Shown: piece after piece, positions 1 to 7,588 of the stretch
How the letters are laid out: the number at the start of each line of letters is the position of its first letter
How positions within the stretch are numbered: the stretch's first letter is position 1
Assembly (NCBI GenBank): GCA_964541755.1
Contig: CAZIRF010000030.1
Location: 1-35,268, forward strand
Direction: 5' to 3'
Length of the DNA: 35,268 nucleotides
Source of the DNA: CAZIRF01 sp964541755
Lineage (GTDB): Bacteria; Spirochaetota; Spirochaetia; Treponematales; Breznakiellaceae
Notes under the pieces: model-generated
What the model saw: the letters and a program-made list of their open reading frames with translations, nothing else
What the model was told of the DNA's origin: nothing
Databases searched by the model: none
Position numbers and translations under genes: made by a program

Positions 1-39
1 TTCGGACAGCAAAATGGTTCTATCAAGGCAGACCTCCAT
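1..39 (-). CDS. Start of an unidentified gene running off the left edge
   Basis: Two overlapping starts are possible on the minus strand. ATG at 39 opens MEVCLDRTILLSE with no stop before the edge, but its AAGGGG sits only one base upstream. TTG at 26 has a much better GGAGG six bases upstream and opens MIEPFCCPE, also without a stop. Either way a reading frame begins about 65-80 bases after the PHP gene on the same strand, so it may be the sixth gene of that operon. In related genomes hydrogenase-type genes often follow, but 9-13 residues are too few to identify a family. A stretch just upstream resembles the leader of the gene starting at 3447. Confidence 0.35.
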   Translation of the reverse strand, partial: MEVCLDRTILLSE

Positions 40-104
40 ACCCCTTAGTACGGAGAATTGCCTCAATTTTCGCCACCTGCAGGCTTCTGGTTACTAATTT
101 CTGT

Positions 105-872
105 TTACTGCCCCTGCGCGCAGGGGCGGCGCGAGAGGGCGTCGAGGAGGGCCTTTCGGGCATCCTGTGCGCCACAGCCCGCCGGGACCTGCCGGCCGCC
201 CAGCCCCAAATCGCGCAAGGCCTCTTCTTCAATATCCAGAAGGAAGGGCCGCCTGCCCACGTGCTCGAGGTAGTGGGCATCCGACGAGGTCGTCAGGGGC
301 CAGAAGCCGGTGGGGACCTCCGGGGGCAGACGCACGCACTCGAGGGCGGCCCAGGGGCCGTCGGGGATAAAGCCCAGCTGGCTCGTCATGGAGAAGGCCG
401 GCCGGTCCACGTGGGCGGGGATGCAAAAGCCCCCGAAACCGGCCGCCCGCGCACCAATATCGTCCACGCCCAGGTCCAGGGCCGAGCCCAGCCAGTACGC
501 CTCCTCGCCCTCAATCCCCTCGTCGACATCGACAATGACCTGGTCGCCCATGGACTCGGGGTCGTTGGGGATGGGCGGCAGGAGGGAATAGACGTCTTCG
601 CCAAAGGCGAGGGCCTGGTCCAGGTAGGGAAAGAGACAGAGGATGTGTACCTCTTCAAAGGTGCAGGCCTCCATGCCAAAGAGTGGGACGATGCCCTCGC
701 GGCGGCAGGCCTCGAGGAAGGCCGGCCCGTTGAGGGCCGAATTGTGGTCGGTCAAGGCGAGGAGGCGGATGCCCTTGCGGGCCGCGGTATGGGCCAGGGC
801 ACTTGGCGAGAGATCGAGGGAGCCGCAGGGTGAAAGGCAGGAGTGATTGTGGAGGTCGGCCAGGAGGGGCAC
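105..872 (-). CDS. PHP-domain metal-dependent phosphoesterase, 255 aa
   Basis: This is a PHP-family protein, predicted to be a metal-dependent phosphoesterase (family knowledge; substrate unknown). The N-terminus carries the first metal motif DLHNHSCLSPCG (about residues 6-17), followed by LTDHNS, CIPAHVDRP and, near the C-terminus, SSDAHYLEHVG. Together these give the expected His/Asp metal ligands. I chose GTG at 872: it lies just before the DLHNH motif, has AGGGGGAG about 10 bases upstream, and begins 16 bases after the stop of the DRTGG gene. The longer open frame, up to 1052, would read through that gene and is not credible. It is the last complete gene of the leftward operon. PHP proteins next to DRTGG and CBS/ATPase proteins are a recurrent set near [FeFe]-hydrogenases. 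Confidence 0.9.
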   Translation of the reverse strand: MPLLADLHNHSCLSPCGSLDLSPSALAHTAARKGIRLLALTDHNSALNGPAFLEACRREGIVPLFGMEACTFEEVHILCLFPYLDQALAFGEDVYSLLPPIPNDPESMGDQVIVDVDEGIEGEEAYWLGSALDLGVDDIGARAAGFGGFCIPAHVDRPAFSMTSQLGFIPDGPWAALECVRLPPEVPTGFWPLTTSSDAHYLEHVGRRPFLLDIEEEALRDLGLGGRQVPAGCGAQDARKALLDALSRRPCAQGQ

Positions 873-888
873 GGGACGAGCGCTCCCC

Positions 889-1227
889 CTAGGCCGGGTT
901 GAAGGCGCGCCAGAGGCGCCCGGATACCTCGTATTGATTGAAAGCGGTGCGAACGATGGCGATGCCCTCCTCCCGCGCGGCTTCCAGCATGTCGTCTTGG
1001 ACGGGGCGCTTGTTGCAGACGACGATAAGGGGGCTGTTGACGAGGGTCGCAACCGCGACGGTGTTCTTGTGCGCCTGTATGGTTACGAGGGCGTCCCCGG
1101 TCTTGGCGTTCGCCATGACATCAGACAGGAGGTCGGAGGTGTAGGCCCCGGTTATCTCTTCGGCCTCCTGCTCCGCCTGGAGGAGTTCCGCCTCGAGGAG
1201 GGAGAGTAAACTATCAGTCTTCATCAT
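889..1227 (-). CDS. DRTGG-domain protein, 112 aa
   Basis: A small stand-alone DRTGG-type protein. It begins MMKTDSLLSLLEAELL, has a helical N-terminus, and then the domain core DLLSDVMANAKTGDALVTIQ followed by NTVAVATLVNSPLIVVCNKR. Stand-alone DRTGG proteins of about 110 residues are known; the domain also occurs in some phosphotransacetylases and is presumed to bind a ligand, but its function is not established. ATG at 1227 forms an ATGA overlap with the stop of the CBS/ATPase gene and has AAGGA about six bases upstream; ATG at 1224 is an alternative. It resembles the protein at 3055-3447, so the operon has two related copies flanking the HAD and CBS/ATPase genes. Confidence 0.85.
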   Translation of the reverse strand: MMKTDSLLSLLEAELLQAEQEAEEITGAYTSDLLSDVMANAKTGDALVTIQAHKNTVAVATLVNSPLIVVCNKRPVQDDMLEAAREEGIAIVRTAFNQYEVSGRLWRAFNPA

Positions 1228-2186
1228 TCTTTTCCTTCTTGCGCCTTTTCCGGGTCTGCGACGGGCTCCAGCCGAATCATCGACACGACCGTCGTGGGAC
1301 CGCCTTCGGACGAATCGATGGAGAACTCGTCGGATACGCGCTTTGTGTTGGCGAGGCCCATGCCCGCCCCGAAGCCCAGCGAGCGAATCCACTCGTTGGC
1401 GGTGGACCAGCCCTCCTGGAGGGCCAGTTCGAGGTCGGGGATGCCGGGCCCGCTGTCTTCTGCCCGTATGATAACCCGATCGGCCAAGATCGAACAGCGT
1501 AAAGTGCCGCCGTTGGAGTGGACGACCTGATTGATCTCCAGCTCGTAACAGGCGACGGCAATACGCCGTACGATGCGCGGATCGATTTCCCGGCGTTTGA
1601 GGGCTTTCTTGATCTCTGTCGAGGCGCGCCCGGCCCCCTCAAAATCGTACTTGACGGTATGGAAGCAAAACTCGCTGTCGCTCGCCTTGTCCGGCTCCTT
1701 TGCATTGGCCCGCTGGCTGCGCTCGAGGCGCAAAACTTCCCGGTTCATCTCGACAAGGAGGGTGTTGATGACATCTTTCGAGGTGATGATACCCACGAGC
1801 TCGCGGGCCTTGTTGAGTACCGGGAAGCGCCCGTAGCGGTACTTGTTGAGGTAGCTGATGGCGAAAGACAGGGGCATGTCGTCCTCGAGGACTATGACAT
1901 TTCGCGACATGCGCCGCTCGGCGGGGTCGTCGATCCAGCCCTTGTCGAGGGCCTGCACAATGTCGTCGATGGAGACGATGCCCAAAAGCCGCTTGTCCTC
2001 CGCGATGGGGACGCCGGTGATGTAGTTCTCCTTCATCATCAGCTGTATGTGGCGCAGGGGATCGCCGCGCTTGCCGCAGATAAGGGCGGTCGTCATGACG
2101 TCCTTTATCTTGAGGCGGTAGATAAGCTCGAGTATGACCGACGGGGAGTCGTCGGTGTTGATGGGAATGGCAGACTCTTCGCTCAC
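1224..2186 (-). CDS. CBS-pair protein with anti-sigma-type ATPase domain, 320 aa
   Basis: The N-terminal half holds two CBS repeats (about residues 25-80 and 90-150; IKDVMTTALICGKRGDPL, then GIITSKDVINTLL). CBS pairs usually sense adenosyl ligands. The C-terminal half (about 170-310) is a GHKL ATPase of the RsbW/anti-sigma kind: N box ELEINQVVHSNGG, G1 box DSGPGIPD, G2 box GFGAGMGLANTK. There is no histidine phospho-acceptor domain, so it is probably a serine kinase or switch protein rather than a classical sensor kinase. GTG at 2186 gives a GTGA overlap with the HAD stop and has GGGGG six bases upstream. TTG at 2192 is possible, but the G-run would touch it. The arrangement suggests that ligand sensing by CBS gates a partner-switching output. 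Confidence 0.88.
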   Translation of the reverse strand: MSEESAIPINTDDSPSVILELIYRLKIKDVMTTALICGKRGDPLRHIQLMMKENYITGVPIAEDKRLLGIVSIDDIVQALDKGWIDDPAERRMSRNVIVLEDDMPLSFAISYLNKYRYGRFPVLNKARELVGIITSKDVINTLLVEMNREVLRLERSQRANAKEPDKASDSEFCFHTVKYDFEGAGRASTEIKKALKRREIDPRIVRRIAVACYELEINQVVHSNGGTLRCSILADRVIIRAEDSGPGIPDLELALQEGWSTANEWIRSLGFGAGMGLANTKRVSDEFSIDSSEGGPTTVVSMIRLEPVADPEKAQEGKE

Positions 2187-3058
2187 AGGCAACCCCCGTT
2201 TTCGGCATCGTCGAGGCCGCGCGGGGGCACCGGCAGGGGCTCGCCGTCGAGTATGTAGCGCTGGACGAGCTCTGCGACCCCCTCTTCCTCGTTGTCGAAC
2301 TCGCTCGTAAAGGAGGCAAGGTCCTTGACCCGCTCGTCGCTGTTGCGCATCGCGACGCCCCAGCCGGCCCAGCGCAGCATGGACTCGTCGTTCATCGAGT
2401 CGCCCACCGCCATGATGCGTGAACGGGGGATACCCAAAAGGCGCGAGACCTCGGCAAGGGCCTCTCCCTTGCCGGAATTCGGGGGGAGAACTTCGAGAAA
2501 GTAGGGTTTGCTCGTAAAGATGGTCACGAGTTCGCCCACCGTGTTCTTGAGGATGCGCTCGAAGGGGCGAAGGAGCAGGGGATCGCCGGGAATGACCATC
2601 TTGCGCTGGCCCTTGGCGAGCATGGAACGAAAGTTTTCCACATACACTTGCCGCAGGCCCGTGAGCTTCTGGTCCTGATCGGCATACTCGTTACGGCAGG
2701 AGACGTAGATGGTATCTCCATCATAAATTTGAACGGGGAGGCCTTCGGCGCTCGCGAGATCGTACACGACGAGGGCAGGATCCACCGGAACGCTGCGGTC
2801 GTATACCACTTCGCCGGTATCAGTCTTGTGGATGCTCGTCCCGTTGTTGGCAACCATGTAGCCCGGCTTCTTGTGCATCCCCAGTTCGCGTGCGTACCGC
2901 TCCATGGCGGCCGGGGCCCTGCCGGAGGCGAGAACCAGGGTGAGCCCGGCATCCTCGGCACGCTTGAGGACCGACTTGGTGTGGCGGGAAAAGGTCAAAT
3001 CGGCGCGCAGGAGGGTATCGTCGAGGTCGAGGGCCAGAAGCGATACCGGCGCACTCAT
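2183..3058 (-). CDS. Cof-type HAD-superfamily hydrolase, 291 aa
   Basis: A HAD phosphatase of the Cof/YidA subfamily, generally acting on sugar phosphates or similar small phosphates. Motif I is LALDLDDTLLRADL near residue 8, with the two catalytic aspartates. Motif II is VLASGRAPAA, a Lys-containing segment lies mid-protein, and motif IV is AVGDSMNDESML near residue 240. The C2-type cap lies between. Length is typical. Its ATG overlaps the stop of the upstream DRTGG-like gene (ATGA), and its stop overlaps the start of the CBS/ATPase gene, so it is translationally coupled on both sides. Substrate cannot be read from sequence; the context points to a regulatory or metabolite-repair role rather than a sugar pathway. 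Confidence 0.92.
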   Translation of the reverse strand: MSAPVSLLALDLDDTLLRADLTFSRHTKSVLKRAEDAGLTLVLASGRAPAAMERYARELGMHKKPGYMVANNGTSIHKTDTGEVVYDRSVPVDPALVVYDLASAEGLPVQIYDGDTIYVSCRNEYADQDQKLTGLRQVYVENFRSMLAKGQRKMVIPGDPLLLRPFERILKNTVGELVTIFTSKPYFLEVLPPNSGKGEALAEVSRLLGIPRSRIMAVGDSMNDESMLRWAGWGVAMRNSDERVKDLASFTSEFDNEEEGVAELVQRYILDGEPLPVPPRGLDDAENGGCL

Positions 3059-3447
3059 TGCTTAACCTCCGGGCAGTCTCCCTGCAGGGTCCAGGGGTGT
3101 GGCAAGGGCTGGCCCTCGAGAAGACGCCCCAGGGCCACACAGGCCTCGAACATACTCAAGGGCGTGGACAGGACCGTAAGGCCTTCATCCTCCGCCAATC
3201 TCTTCATGGCCGCCTGCGGGGTCTTGTCGTTCACGAGCAAGACCCCGCGCGCACCGACAATATCCGCCGTACGCACCGTTTGCTCGCTCGAGAGGGACGT
3301 CACCATCAGCAGGTTGTCCTGGTCAACAACCAGGACATCGCTCATGAGGTCGCTGGCAATGACATGGCAGAGCGTGGCGTCCGGGAATCCGGCACCCTTG
3401 CAGACAATATGGGCCGGCAGCCCTTCAACGATATCGATAAATTTCAT
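3055..3447 (-). CDS. DRTGG-like small protein, 130 aa, first gene of the leftward operon
   Basis: A second DRTGG-type protein, with the stretch HVIASDLMSDVLVVDQDNLL followed by SLSSEQTVRTADIVGARGVL and a C-terminal helix. The true start is ATG at 3447 (MKFIDIVEGL), with AGAGGA three bases upstream; the open frame extends a few codons further without a better site. It heads the operon and overlaps the HAD gene by ATGA. The family's role is unknown. It often accompanies CBS/ATPase and PHP proteins in anaerobes with iron hydrogenases, from which I infer a shared redox or energy-sensing function. No convincing -35/-10 pair was found upstream between 3448 and 3560. Confidence 0.8.
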   Translation of the reverse strand: MKFIDIVEGLPAHIVCKGAGFPDATLCHVIASDLMSDVLVVDQDNLLMVTSLSSEQTVRTADIVGARGVLLVNDKTPQAAMKRLAEDEGLTVLSTPLSMFEACVALGRLLEGQPLPHPWTLQGDCPEVKQ

Positions 3448-3566
3448 ACATCCTCTGGTACGGCGAATGGCCCTCAAGCCGGAAAATGCCTTGAAGCCCG
3501 GGGCGAACTTCCCTTGTCAACATAACGAAGTGCCCCTCCCTTGGAGCATAGGCTCTTGGCCGTCCC

Positions 3567-3595
3567 TTGTCCAGACCATGTTGGAATTGTATAAT
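3567..3595 (+). promoter_or_regulatory. Promoter of the first chemoreceptor gene
   Basis: TTGTCC at 3567-3572, a 17-base spacer and a perfect TATAAT at 3590-3595. The ATG follows after only six bases, so transcription would be predicted to start at or next to the A of the ATG. No Shine-Dalgarno is visible before that ATG. Confidence 0.7.
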
Positions 3596-3601
3596 CCCCA
3601 A

Positions 3602-5791
3602 ATGAAGTTACGATCAAAAATTGTTGTCGCTCTTGCCATTGGTGTCGTTCTGCCCGCCCTCGCCGGCGGTCTTGTCAATCTGGCCTCATCGCGCAATGCC
3701 CTCAACCAGGCCGCAGACCTCAACGCGCATTTCTTCGCGGCCAACGCCGCCGCCAATTTCAATACCTTTTTCACCAGCCGTCTGCGCCTCACGGAAGCCT
3801 ATGCCGCACTCGAAGACATCAAGGCCATGCAGTCCGATCGCAGTCGCCCCTTCCTCGTCGCGGAAAAGGCCCGCACCACCCTCTTCGAAAAGCTCATCCT
3901 GGCCTTCCCAGATGGCCGCTATTGGGCCAGCAATACCGCCAACCCCTGGCTCGACCAACTCGTTACCTCCAACGACAAGAGCCCGGAGGGAACCCCCCTC
4001 TCGATCGCCTCCCGCCCCTACTTCAAAAAAGCCCTCACGAACAACCGGGCCCTGCGCCCGGAAGCCATCCTGTCCGACCCGGTCATAAGCCTGAGCAACG
4101 GCGCAAAGCAGATGCTCATCGCCGCACCGGTTATCAACAGCGATGAAAACGGCACCAAGCGTATCGACGGTCTTATGGTCTCGTCTGTAACCTGGAACGA
4201 CCTCAACCACCTCATTCAAACCGAGGAGGGCCGCATTCGCTCGGTTATGGGGAGCACTGTCCGTTTCTTCATCCTCTCCTCGACCGGCACCTACGTCTAC
4301 CACCCCGAAACCGAAAAAAACGTGCGCATCGTCACCATCGACGGCAAAGCACAGACGGCCACGGCCCGCATCCAGGACGATACCCCCGAACTGGCAGAAC
4401 TGGGAGTCCATATCATCAAAGGGGGCTCGGGATCGGGGTTTTATACTGATAGCGCAGCCCGACACGAACTTATCTGGGAGCCCATCGGTTCAACCGGCTA
4501 CTCGCTCTGTATTATGGTAGAAGGGTCCCTCTACGCGAACACCATACGCGAGGTTACCCTCACCATCGCCCTGGTAAGCCTGATCACCACCCTCCTCGCC
4601 CTGTTCATCGCCGCATGGCTCTCGCGCAGCATTACCCGCCCCATCAACCATATTGCCAGTGCCCTTGCCGACATCGCCGCTGGGCGCGGCGATTTGAGTA
4701 GGGGGCTCGATTTCCGTTCCGGCGACGAGACCGGCGAGCTCGCACAGAACTTCAACGCCTTCCTGGACAGCCTGAGGGATACCATTCGGGAGGCCGGCGA
4801 CGCGGGTACGGAAATCGGGGGCACCGGGGAGCGACTCAACAGCTCGGCCCAGGAAGTGCGCACTGCCATTGAAGCCATTCAAGCCCGGATGGAAGATCTC
4901 AAGCACCATACAAGCGTACAGGAAAAGAGCGTTGTCAGCACGAGCAGTGCCGTCAACAAGATAGACCAGGGGATTGAAACCCTCGTCTCCCGCATCGAGG
5001 CCCAATCATCCAATGTCATCGAATCATCCTCTGCCATAGAAGAGATGGTGGGCAACATCCACTCGGTTTCCACCAACCTGGAGCGCTCCTCGGGGCACTA
5101 CAAAAACCTGGTGTCCGCAGCCCGTAACGGCAGGGAGCGCCTTGTGGGTGTCGATGAACAGATTAATGCCGTACAAAATCGCTCCCAAGCCCTCGAGGAG
5201 GCAAACGAGGCAATCAACGCCATCGCTTCGCAGACCAACCTCCTGGCCATGAATGCCGCCATAGAAGCCGCCCACGCCGGCGAAGCGGGCAAGGGCTTTA
5301 GCGTGGTTGCCGATGAAATACGCAAACTTGCAGAAAACGCCGCTTCATGGTCAAAAGAGATATCGGGGAGCTTGGTGGACATGCGCACCCAGATCGAACT
5401 GGCCGTTCAAACATCATCGGAGGCAAACGAATCCTTCGACCAGATTGAAGAACTCGTCAATACGGTCGACTCCATTTCCCGCGAACTCACTCACGCCATG
5501 GAGGAACAGAGCGCCGGCAGCAGTCAGGTCCTCGAGGCCCTGCGGGACATGCAGGGAATCAGTACCGAAATCCTCGATTCATCGAAGCTTATGGCAAGCC
5601 ATTCCCAAAGTATTTTGGGAGAAATCGAACAGCTCAAGAATTCGAGTACGGCAGTTGAAAAGACGGCACACGGCATTGCCGGTGAAACGGCTTCCATAAG
5701 CCGGGCGGCAGAGACAACAGCGTCCCTTTCGGCAAAAAATGAAGAGGGGGCCAGCCGGCTTGCCGATATTGTCGGTCGATTCCGCCTGTAA
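3602..5791 (+). CDS. Methyl-accepting chemotaxis protein with periplasmic Cache-type sensor, 729 aa
   Basis: A transmembrane chemoreceptor. TM1 is at about residues 5-28 (VALAIGVVLPALAGG), followed by a ~280-residue periplasmic Cache-like sensor, TM2 (ALVSLITTLLALFIAAWL), a HAMP domain (RSITRPINHIASALADIA) and a long coiled-coil signalling domain. The signalling tip at about residues 540-580 reads SQTNLLAMNAAIEAAHAGEA, the family hallmark that docks CheA/CheW. Start: ATG at 3602 (MKLRSKIVV) immediately precedes TM1. ATG at 3578 lies upstream of the -10 box, and the frame stays open far upstream by chance. No CheR-docking pentapeptide is visible at the C-terminus. It is a single-gene unit; the ligand is unknown. 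Confidence 0.93.
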   Translation: MKLRSKIVVALAIGVVLPALAGGLVNLASSRNALNQAADLNAHFFAANAAANFNTFFTSRLRLTEAYAALEDIKAMQSDRSRPFLVAEKARTTLFEKLILAFPDGRYWASNTANPWLDQLVTSNDKSPEGTPLSIASRPYFKKALTNNRALRPEAILSDPVISLSNGAKQMLIAAPVINSDENGTKRIDGLMVSSVTWNDLNHLIQTEEGRIRSVMGSTVRFFILSSTGTYVYHPETEKNVRIVTIDGKAQTATARIQDDTPELAELGVHIIKGGSGSGFYTDSAARHELIWEPIGSTGYSLCIMVEGSLYANTIREVTLTIALVSLITTLLALFIAAWLSRSITRPINHIASALADIAAGRGDLSRGLDFRSGDETGELAQNFNAFLDSLRDTIREAGDAGTEIGGTGERLNSSAQEVRTAIEAIQARMEDLKHHTSVQEKSVVSTSSAVNKIDQGIETLVSRIEAQSSNVIESSSAIEEMVGNIHSVSTNLERSSGHYKNLVSAARNGRERLVGVDEQINAVQNRSQALEEANEAINAIASQTNLLAMNAAIEAAHAGEAGKGFSVVADEIRKLAENAASWSKEISGSLVDMRTQIELAVQTSSEANESFDQIEELVNTVDSISRELTHAMEEQSAGSSQVLEALRDMQGISTEILDSSKLMASHSQSILGEIEQLKNSSTAVEKTAHGIAGETASISRAAETTASLSAKNEEGASRLADIVGRFRL

Positions 5792-5815
5792 AAGGTGGTA
5801 TTCGAGCTATGAACA

Positions 5816-5830
5816 GGCCGCTTCGCGGCT
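5816..5830 (+). terminator. Small hairpin after the chemoreceptor
   Basis: GCCGC-TTC-GCGGC stem-loop about 25 bases after the receptor stop, extended by one G-T pair. It is followed by a weakly T-rich ATTGTCATT rather than a clear T-run, so it is only a candidate terminator. Confidence 0.4.
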
Positions 5831-5837
5831 ATTGTCA

Positions 5838-5868
5838 TTGCCACACTGGGCCGTGAACGTGGTATACT
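5838..5868 (+). promoter_or_regulatory. Promoter of the parAB operon
   Basis: TATACT at 5863-5868 preceded by TG-G (extended -10). The best -35 is TTGCCA at 5838-5843 with a long 19-base spacer, which the extended -10 could compensate. ATG follows nine bases after the -10 box and has no Shine-Dalgarno, suggesting a leader of only a few bases. Confidence 0.55.
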
Positions 5869-5877
5869 GATTCCACC

Positions 5878-6636
5878 ATGGGAAAGATTTACGTATTCGT
5901 CAACCAGAAGGGCGGGGTCGGCAAGACCACGTCTGCCATCAACATAGGGGCGTACCTCGCCGACGCAGGCAAAAAGGTCCTCTTGGTCGACTTCGACTCC
6001 CAGGCCAACATGACCAGCGGCGTGGGCGCCGACGGCAAGAAGCCCGGCATATACCAGCTTATTGCCGGTGAATCGAGCCTCGAAGAAGTCATCCAGGAGA
6101 CCTGTGTCCCCGGGCTCTCGATCATTCCGGCCAACATCGATCTTTCGGGCGCGGCCATCGAGCTTGTCGAGCAGGAAAACCGCGATTACTACCTTAAAAA
6201 CGCCTTGGAACCGGCCCGGGCCGCCTGGGATTTCATACTGATAGACTGCCCGCCCTCGCTGGGGGTCCTCACCCTTAACGGTATGACAGCTGCAGACGAG
6301 GTCCTTATCCCCCTCCAATGTGAATACTACGCCCTCGAGGGCGTCTCCCTTCTCTTGAAGACCATCAAGCGCATCCAAAAGAACCTCAACCCAAAACTGG
6401 GCATCGGGGGCATCTTCTTTACCATGTTCGACCAGCGTACCCGCCTCTCGCAGGATGTCGTCCGCCAGGTTACCGAGTACTTCAAGGACAGCGTATTCCG
6501 CACCATCGTCCCGCGAAACGTACGCATTGCCGAAGCCCCCTCGCACGGGACCCCCATTTCGCGCTTTGATGCGAATTGTCTGGGAGCCCGTTCGTACGAA
6601 AGCCTCGCCAAGGAGGTACTCGCCCGTGCCTCCTAG
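5878..6636 (+). CDS. parA: ParA/Soj chromosome-partitioning ATPase, 252 aa
   Basis: A deviant-Walker ATPase that with ParB and parS segregates chromosome origins. The deviant P-loop KGGVGKTT sits at residues 11-18, followed by LLVDFDSQAN (Walker A') and LIDCPPSLG (Walker B). The closing segment PRNVRIAEAPSHGTPI is typical of chromosomal Soj. Length and motifs are those of an intact gene. It is first in a six-gene operon; parB begins inside its last codons. parAB usually lies near oriC, so this segment may be origin-proximal, but I saw no parS-like TGTTTCACGTGAAACA palindrome or dnaA in the window. The start has no ribosome-binding site. Confidence 0.96.
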   Translation: MGKIYVFVNQKGGVGKTTSAINIGAYLADAGKKVLLVDFDSQANMTSGVGADGKKPGIYQLIAGESSLEEVIQETCVPGLSIIPANIDLSGAAIELVEQENRDYYLKNALEPARAAWDFILIDCPPSLGVLTLNGMTAADEVLIPLQCEYYALEGVSLLLKTIKRIQKNLNPKLGIGGIFFTMFDQRTRLSQDVVRQVTEYFKDSVFRTIVPRNVRIAEAPSHGTPISRFDANCLGARSYESLAKEVLARAS

Positions 6637-7588
6637 CATGAAAAAAGGACTCGGCAAGGGCCTCAACGCCCTCCTTGACGACGACAGCGAGCCATTCTCC
6701 GCATCCGCCCCGGCGGCATCCGCAGCGACCTTCGACAGCGGGGCGGCAAAGACCGCTGCTCAGGTCAGTCCCCCGACCATTACCGGCGATCTCCTCCTGG
6801 AACTCACCAAAATTGAAGCCAACCCCGAGCAGCCGCGCCGCAACTTCGACATAGACGCACTTTCGGAGCTCGCCTCGAGCATACGCGAACACGGGGTCAT
6901 CCAACCCATCGTCGTCGAACGGGTAGGCGACGATCGCTACCGCATCATTGCCGGCGAACGGCGCACCCGGGCCGCCCGCATGGCAGGACTGGAAAAAGTC
7001 CCGGTTGTCATGCGCGAGTATTCGGACCAGCGGCGCCTTGAAGTCGCCCTTATCGAAAACGTCCAGCGCGAAGACCTGAACCCCCTTGAAGAAGCCCAGG
7101 CCTACCGCAAGCTCATGGAGCTGGGAAACCTGTCGCAAGAGGAAGTCTCCACCCGCGTGGGAAAGAACCGCTCGACCATCGCCAACGCCCTGCGCCTGCT
7201 CAAACTCCCGGAATCCATGCACGAAGCCCTCGCAGACGGCCGGCTTACCAGCGGACACGCCCGGGCCATTCTTTCGCTCGTAAACCCCTCCGACCAAGAA
7301 CTCCTCTACACGCGCATTCTCGAAGAGGAACTCTCCGTCCGGGCGGCCGAACGCAGCGCCGCAGATCTCGCCAAGGGCCAACGCAGCGAGAAACCCGCAA
7401 AAAAAGAAGCAAAGATCACCGCCAGCGACCCCGAACTCGAGGGCATCCGCCAGAGATTCATGGAGCGGCTGGGGACCAAAGTTACCATTAACGGCTCCAT
7501 GGAAAAGGGCAGTCTCCACATCGACTACTACTCCATGGACGACCTCGATCGCCTCCTCGAACTCATCGCAGGGAGTACCAATCCATGA
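6626..7588 (+). CDS. parB: ParB/Spo0J partition protein, 320 aa
   Basis: A DNA-binding CTPase clamp partner of ParA. After the conserved N-terminal ParA-contact motif KKGLGKGLNALL and a ~45-residue Ala-rich linker comes the ParB N domain (IEANPEQPRRNFD; the CTP-binding IIAGERRTRAARMAG at about 107-121). A helix-turn-helix follows at about 168-190 (LSQEEVSTRVGKNRSTIANA), then a C-terminal dimerisation domain. I prefer GTG at 6626 over ATG at 6638 because AAGGAGGT ends nine bases before the GTG; this makes the gene overlap parA by 11 bases. It ends with an ATGA overlap to the permease gene. Confidence 0.95.
   Translation: MPPSMKKGLGKGLNALLDDDSEPFSASAPAASAATFDSGAAKTAAQVSPPTITGDLLLELTKIEANPEQPRRNFDIDALSELASSIREHGVIQPIVVERVGDDRYRIIAGERRTRAARMAGLEKVPVVMREYSDQRRLEVALIENVQREDLNPLEEAQAYRKLMELGNLSQEEVSTRVGKNRSTIANALRLLKLPESMHEALADGRLTSGHARAILSLVNPSDQELLYTRILEEELSVRAAERSAADLAKGQRSEKPAKKEAKITASDPELEGIRQRFMERLGTKVTINGSMEKGSLHIDYYSMDDLDRLLELIAGSTNP

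Noticed and set aside
2648..3601. A giant 1047-residue reading frame ending in the first chemoreceptor
   Set aside because: The upstream part is antisense to the HAD and DRTGG-like genes and has no Shine-Dalgarno or family resemblance. The receptor proper starts at TM1, codon 3602.
5816..5877. parS or an origin element near parA
   Set aside because: No TGTTTCACGTGAAACA-like palindrome and no DnaA-box cluster seen; only a small hairpin and a promoter.
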